A DNA stretch of 64,000 nucleotides. It comes from Bisporella sp. PMI_857 (lineage: Eukaryota > Ascomycota > Leotiomycetes > Helotiales > Helotiaceae). Below the pieces are notes generated by a model, which saw only the letters and a list, made by a program, of their open reading frames with translations, was not told where the DNA came from and made no database searches. The DNA lies in NCBI GenBank assembly GCA_021307315.1, contig JAJSPD010000001.1:496001-560000 (forward strand), given 5' to 3'. Position numbers and translations under genes: made by a program. Below are positions 58,716 through 64,000 of this stretch, in pieces; positions within the stretch are counted from its first letter, which is position 1, and each line of letters opens with the position of its first letter.

Positions 58716-58788
58716 GGTCACTACGAGGGTCGAACTCGCGGCCTTGGCGTTATTAGCACCACGCTCTAACCAACTGAGCTAAGCGACC
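58716..58788 (-). tRNA. tRNA-Ile, anticodon AAU
   Basis: The minus strand folds as a 73-nt cloverleaf. The acceptor stem GGTCGCT pairs with AGTGACC with one G:T. The D arm is GCTC..GAGC with AGTTGGTTA, and the anticodon arm is TGGTG-CTAATAA-CGCCA, placing AAT at the anticodon. The T arm contains GTTCGACC. There is no intron and CCA is not encoded, as expected for a eukaryotic gene. A run of A on the plus strand beyond the 3' end could act as the Pol III T-tract terminator on the minus strand. Confidence 0.96.
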
Positions 58789-60153
58789 ATGTTGGTTGAT
58801 TTATATCTGAACTGTGTTAGAACTACTACATATGGAAGTAAACCACCACGTCCATGCTGCTGTATGGCATACCTTTCAAAGTCCCTTTATGATCCTTGTA
58901 TTGGATTATACTGCGGGATAGTATTTAAATAGGTTTTGGTTGGCATAGGCATCAAGAGAAGCGGGCGGATGTGTTTAAGTCAATCTCTATGTCTCACGTA
59001 GTGCACACTCTCTTAATATTAACTCCTTTTAACTAAGCTAGTTGTTGGAAATTCTTGTTAATATGCTATTCTTGTAGAATATTTTTTTCGTATATCACTT
59101 TGCCGTTGTATTTGTGCACCCATTGAAAAATATGCTTTGAACATATACATACACTAGTAACTATCGTAAAGCTTAGCTCTATAAAAGGATACGAAGTATA
59201 TTTCCAAATGACAGACTGGTGAAGTTTGAGAGTATTGTATTCGTTTTCCAAGTTCCTTGGTATGAGGATAGAACTTGGAATATGGGTTTGTGCCGCATGC
59301 CGGGCTGAATTGTGCGGGATCATATTAGCCAGACTAACTTTCGGCTAAGGACGATGGAAAGGGCCGTCAAAGGAAGAGACATCCTCGAGACTACGGTATG
59401 AAGCAAGGGAGAAAGTATATGATTATCCAGCTTGATGCACAGCATGTGATGGCCCATCGTCCAGAAAATAGTTGTCAACTCACCCTTCCCCAATATTCGG
59501 TGCAGTGCTAAACACACCCACAGAAATATGATCCATAGCCTCCCAACTTGGATTCCCTCTGCCTCATGCGCAGCAACAATATCGTTCCAAAAAGCTATCG
59601 CCCCAAGGTCCCGTTACAGTTCCAAGCTAGTAACAGAGATTATTGTTTACAGATGTATAAGTGGCTGACCACCGGGCTGCATATGTCTTGAAGCACCCGA
59701 ACGCAATAACTGACTACCACATCACGTAGATCCAGCCATTTTATTTGCTACACTTAAAATGCATATAGTCCTCGATTTCAGAGGTCCACAAACAATGGTG
59801 GTGTTACTTTTGAGTTTGGGGACATGCCCAGATATTTAGTGAGGCGATGTAACACAACAAAGTGAATATTACCCCACTACCAATGTCACTTATTCCAGAG
59901 AAAGTATTCAAATCTGTGACAAGAGAACGGCCGACTTTCATAACTAATAATTTACGAATGAAGAGATGTTGGGTTTTTTATCATGATAACTCGGCTGTTG
60001 ACGTCATCGACCATCTTGAGAAAATGTAGTACAAGTCAGAATCAAATAGGTGTCGATGCAGTGCCACCAAAATGTGAGCCAGACGGGGGTTGTCCTTAAC
60101 CTCACATTTTGTTTCTATCTCCCACCATTATTCATGATGGAACTCAAATTTCT
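58789..60153. other. AT-rich gene-free spacer
   Basis: About 1.4 kb, AT-rich, with only short open frames. Nothing is recognised apart from the expected promoter of the acyltransferase gene at the right end. Confidence 0.4.
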
Positions 60154-61927
60154 ATGATGCCTTCGGAGACGCTATTCCTAGTGGACACAGCCACCGGGCC
60201 TGCGCCTCTGTATCGACAAGTTCGTGACGCGTATCGACAAGCTCTCTTCACGCGTATAGCAGAAGGCTCGCTCCGACCATTTGTTCTGCCGTACCATATT
60301 TGGGGATTCTTGATTGTTTTTGTTTATCTTTGCATACCACATACAAAAAATCCATGGGTATACGCAGCACGATGGCCAGGCAAGTCAGGTTGTGCAGAAT
60401 ATATTGTCCAGTGACTGACAAGATTTTCTAGTACTTGCAATTATCATAGCTTTCGAAATCAGCACAATTCGGACTACCAGCAGCTGGAATTCGGGCGCCG
60501 CATATGTTGCTGGGCTGGTTTCTGCATTTGGAGTGGTATATAGTACTGTTTGGCTTATACTCTATCGACCACAATGGGATGCAAGAAGAGTCGAAAGGAG
60601 AGATAAGAGACTGAACGGAGGTCATGATCCAGCAGAGAATGGTGTTCTGAGAGGATATGATGCTGCTTTGAGGGAATACAACAAAGAGGCGAATCTCGAT
60701 CAAGAAAATGCGCAACTACGAAAACGGCTGTCAAACGGGCATGTTGCAAATGGCGCTGCTAAGGAAGTTTCGGAATTGCCTTCTACAGCAGAATTACAGG
60801 AAAACAATCGTCCCGCGGGAATGCTGTTGCCTGCTGAAGACGATGACTTTGAATATTATTGGCAACAATATCCTGACAATCTTGCCGACCGCATACCATG
60901 GGTGCTAGATCTGACTGTGAACTTTCGAGGGCCAGGCTGGAACTGGCAGATTCCTCCTGTGCCTGAGATGCCCCTATCAATAAAAGCCAAACTTCACGAG
61001 CCAGCTGAGAATGTTTCTTCATCGCAACTCTCCTCAGTTGGACTACGACAGTTCACAACTCGCCATAAACTTTATAATAGAGAAGTACCGCGCTTCATAA
61101 TTGGCTATCTCTTCATTGATATCTTTAAAACAATTATGATGAAAGATCCCTATTTCATATTTGGGCCAAACTCCTACGCTCTACCAAGTCACCTCACAAA
61201 TCTTTCAAGCCTGCAGGTCCGCCTCTACCGCTCAGCTCTTTCAATGTTTGCAATTATGACAGCCATCGAAATGGCCCTACTATTTTCCCCGCTCGGTCTC
61301 TGCCTTCTCCTTGGTCCTAGATATCTTGGTCTGCGCGGCGAACCTTGGTACTATCCGACAAACTGGGGTTCTTTCTCTAATATTACCAACAAAGGTCTCA
61401 ATGGACTCTGGGGTTCTTGGTGGCACCAGATATTCCGCTTCATCTTCGCGGCTCCAACCAACTTTCTCATCTCAAATGGATATGTCAAGCCACGATCTTG
61501 GTACGCAAAACTCTTAGCATTATTTTTTGCATTTGGGATATCGGGATCCTTACACGGCAGCGGGTCAATCACCCAGTTCCCCAGGACGAAGCCTTTCCAC
61601 CCACCCACCTTTTTTGCCCTTCAAGCCCTAGGAATCGTCCTGCAGACCACCTGCTGCAATATTCTTCATGGCCGACTTAAACGAGTCCCAACAGCCCTAA
61701 GGCAATTTGGAAATGTTGTCTTCACGTTTGGCTGGCTGTTTCTTACCGCCGACTGGATCATTGACGACTTCGCTCGTGGCGGTGTATGGCTTCTTGAGCC
61801 GATTCCATTCAGTCCGCTTCGAGGCATGGGATTTGGCATGCCAGGGGATGGATGGTGGTGCTGGGGTGATCTAGGGATATATTGGCATAGTGGAAAGCAC
61901 TGGTGGGAGAGCGGAATCGCAATTTGA
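60154..61927 (+). CDS. Wax-synthase-like MBOAT acyltransferase
   Basis: Two exons, 60154-60379 and 60432-61927, encode 573 residues. The 52-nt intron has a GC donor (CAG|GCAAGT) and an AG acceptor, with branch GTGACTGAC. Using it joins AARWP to VLAIIIAFEIS in phase, while the nearest GT donor would break the frame. Several hydrophobic helices flank a cytosolic charged loop (about residues 130-250). The C-terminal wax-synthase domain has WWHQIFRFIFAAPTNFL, then the catalytic-type His in GISGSLHGSGS, and further helices. The family transfers acyl groups to long-chain alcohols or to secondary metabolites in the ER. The acceptor here is unknown. The first of two adjacent ATGs is taken as start. 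Confidence 0.9.
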
Positions 61928-62569
61928 GGCTGTAGATGAGGGATAGAATAACGAATTTATGAGCTATGAGTAGAATGTGTCATAATATTATTACAGCTAG
62001 ACTTAGTTATCGCCGGACTATAGCAATAGAACCAATACCCCATATCCTTCATCAGCCATCTCTTGGCCAGAAATTTATCTTGACTAGTGATATTCAACTT
62101 TATATGGTTCTTGACGAGATCATGGCTGCAGCAGCGTTTGCAAAGCCTACCGTGTGATATTGAATAGGACTTCAAATGTATCATTGGCCCGCATTTAGCA
62201 ATCGAAGACATCTCCATCTCAGTTGTGTGAGCCGTTTGCAAGTTGTTCCTGTCTCCTGCCTAAACCAGCTTAGCGCATATGGGGCAGTTGCTTTGGCCGC
62301 ACGTTGACGTTACGAAATGAACTGCGCAGCCGCCTGCTGGAGCCTCAGCGATCCACCACTGCAGAATAATCTTATGAGGAAACGTGTTCTGCCTTATAAT
62401 TGCAGATTCTTCGTCCCCGTCTTCATAAGGTTCCTTATCGCGCGACCGACATTCTACGGTATTACTGCTCCAAGTACCACCTTTGCCATTGAAGACCGTT
62501 CGCGCTGCAGGCGCATCGAATGAATACAGTACAGCTTGAACACAGAGAAGTCTGGTATTGAACGCTACA
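61928..62569. other. Spacer before the SHR3 gene
   Basis: No gene is supported. A minus-strand open frame at 62260-62598 has no ATG and overlaps the next gene. Confidence 0.4.
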
Positions 62570-63298
62570 ATGGACCCATCCAAGGTTTCTATTTTCACGA
62601 CATACGATAAACCTAAGGGACAAGGAGGATCAGGTTCTTTTGCGACCTTTCTGATTATTGGTCGTATGTCCCCAAAAGTCGATGCGATGCGATGCGATAT
62701 CTCAGTGTACTAACTTTCAGTAGCAACTTGCTTCTTCCTTGGCATACTCTTCTCCTCGTTCCCATACGATTTTCCGCTTCTATGGACCTCCGACGTGACC
62801 CCTCCTGAGTACTACGATTTCCTTGAAACTCACCTAAAGTTCATGCACGCCTCTCCCCCGCTCATTCCCCGAATCCTGCATATCGCTATCTCAATCGGCT
62901 TCGTCGGCTTCTTTACCAAGCTCTTCAAACCGTCAGAGGCAAACCTACTCTTTGACGGCGCATCATTAGTTCTTTACGTCATTGCTGTCGTCGTTTATAT
63001 TACCAATATCGTGAAGGGTTTGAGAATTGTCACCGAGAACGCGTATGATCTACTTCCTGAGGGATCTACAGAAACACCCATTGGGAGGGAGGACAGCTTA
63101 CGGGTCCTTGCAGCAAGCAACACGATTTTGGCGCTAGTCTTGGTTGGAGTGCTTGTCTTACAAGCTGGCCAATGGTATGCTGAGAGGAAGGATTCTCAGG
63201 AAGAGTTGAAGATTGAGGAGGAGCAAGAGGAGAAGACGGCAGCTAAAGCCGCAAAAGGTGGCCATGCTACGAGATCGGCGTCAAAGAAGAAGCAGTAA
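62570..63298 (+). CDS. Shr3-type amino acid permease chaperone
   Basis: Two exons, 62570-62663 and 62721-63298, give 223 residues. The donor GTATGT at 62664 is preferred over GTCGTA three bases earlier; branch TACTAAC and acceptor CAG follow. The join reads FATFLIIGLATCFFLGILF. Shr3 is an ER membrane protein that folds amino acid permeases and lets them leave the ER. Four hydrophobic segments are visible, the first with the typical SFATFLIIG start, followed by the conserved FPYDFPLLW loop. The C-terminus is charged and ends in basic residues (ATRSASKKKQ), compatible with ER retention and COPII contact. The start MDPSKVSIFTTYD is the only ATG in frame. Confidence 0.93.
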
Positions 63299-64000
63299 AT
63301 GGGTGTAGAGCATAGTACCATCCACAATATGTAATTAATATCCGGTTGTGGGCTCTGCATAAACCACCCACGAAGATACGCAATTTAAAATCGAGTTTAT
63401 TACACCGCTAACTAATGGTTATAGGCTTTCCCGATATTTCTCTCTGTACTTATTACTCTCTCTGGGGTTAACTCAATAAAGACACCAAAACTGTCTGAAG
63501 CACACTATCACATGAATAAATTGCGATAACGAGACAAATCTCAGTTCAATCAAGTGGTCTTTCTGTTATTCGTATCCTTTCGCTATAGCGTCGTACAAGT
63601 TGTACAGACTCCATAGAGGATCTTCCGGATGGATGTCACATATCACAACATATTTGTGTTGCAATTATGGTGGTTCCGCTCATTAACGATGAGTTTCTTG
63701 TGTTGCTAGAAACGTATTGCTTTGGCATCTACAAAAGAATTATATACCAAGAAAGAGCTTTATTTGACATATTTGAATTGCCTTACCCAGTGGCCAGACA
63801 TTGTAGAATAGGCAATATACTGGGCAGCCTCGGAGGCTCAAATTTCCTAATGTTAAGCGGTAGATGTCGCTAATTCATTAAATTCATTCAGAAAAGCCGC
63901 TGGTGTGGGTTATCTCATTATCAGAATCAAGAGTCGTGGAATAAGATTATGTGCTACACGACGCGAACACCAAGTATTTGGCGTCTTAAGTCATCATGAA
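63299..64000. other. Gene-free right edge
   Basis: Downstream sequence of the SHR3 gene. Only a short random open frame is seen, and no RNA gene or repeat is recognised. Confidence 0.45.

Noticed and set aside
62260..62598. Minus-strand open frame of 112 codons with protein-like appearance
   Set aside because: It has no ATG, overlaps the SHR3 start on the other strand and shows no domain.
1..64000. CRISPR arrays, operons, bacterial insertion sequences
   Set aside because: The sequence is eukaryotic; there are no regularly spaced identical repeats, and the genes have introns and separate promoters.

Overview
The window is nuclear DNA of a filamentous ascomycete (Pezizomycotina). It has about 16 intact protein genes, mostly with short introns of roughly 40 to 80 nt that carry GT..CTAAC/CTGAC..AG signals. 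It also has a class III hybrid histidine kinase with HAMP repeats, a Zn2Cys6 regulator, a tricalbin, and a transposon relic that looks hit by repeat-induced point mutation (RIP). The histidine kinase reads very close to the Leotiomycetes (Botrytis/Sclerotinia) type, so Helotiales is my best guess. That placement is inference; no taxonomic marker was searched.

Layout. 0.7-21.5 kb is mostly housekeeping: an F-box-like protein (-), a Munc13-type C2/MHD vesicle-priming protein (+), the group III histidine kinase of the HOG pathway (+), PCNA (+), pyridoxal kinase (+) and dUTPase (-). 22-37 kb is accessory in character: a secreted FAD-linked oxidase (-), about 3 kb of AT-rich repeat debris holding a broken Tc1/mariner-type transposase and a 174-bp MITE, a decayed intron-containing gene (-), a secreted nucleoside hydrolase (+), an RTA1-type membrane protein (+), a Zn2Cys6 transcription factor (+) and a PLC-like phosphodiesterase (+). 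38-63.3 kb returns to core genes: tricalbin (-), a large conserved protein of unknown function (+), a Pkd2/TRP-like channel (+), an Osh6/7-type oxysterol-binding protein (+), U2AF small subunit (-), tRNA-Ile(AAU) (-), a wax-synthase-like MBOAT acyltransferase (+) and the permease chaperone Shr3 (+).

There are no operons; genes sit in mixed orientation with 0.2-2.7 kb between them. Functional links are loose. PCNA and dUTPase both serve DNA replication and lie 2 kb apart. Tricalbin and the Osh6/7-like protein both act at ER-plasma membrane contacts, and Unc13 and the Pkd2-like channel also work at the cell cortex. The 22-37 kb block could be a small adaptive set around one regulator, but I see no polyketide or peptide synthase core enzyme.

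Exon structures were rebuilt by eye from splice signals, reading phase and protein-family continuity. Most are tightly constrained by phase; the first exon of the oxysterol-binding protein and one acceptor in the FAD oxidase are the least certain. The most interesting observations are a degenerate repeat shared by the H-box intron of the histidine kinase and its 3' flank, the MITE with 17-bp subterminal units, the decayed gene at 27-28 kb, a lysine at the kinase position matching Botrytis Bos1 Gln369, and unusual splicing (a start codon split by an intron, an 11-nt exon, a GC-AG intron).
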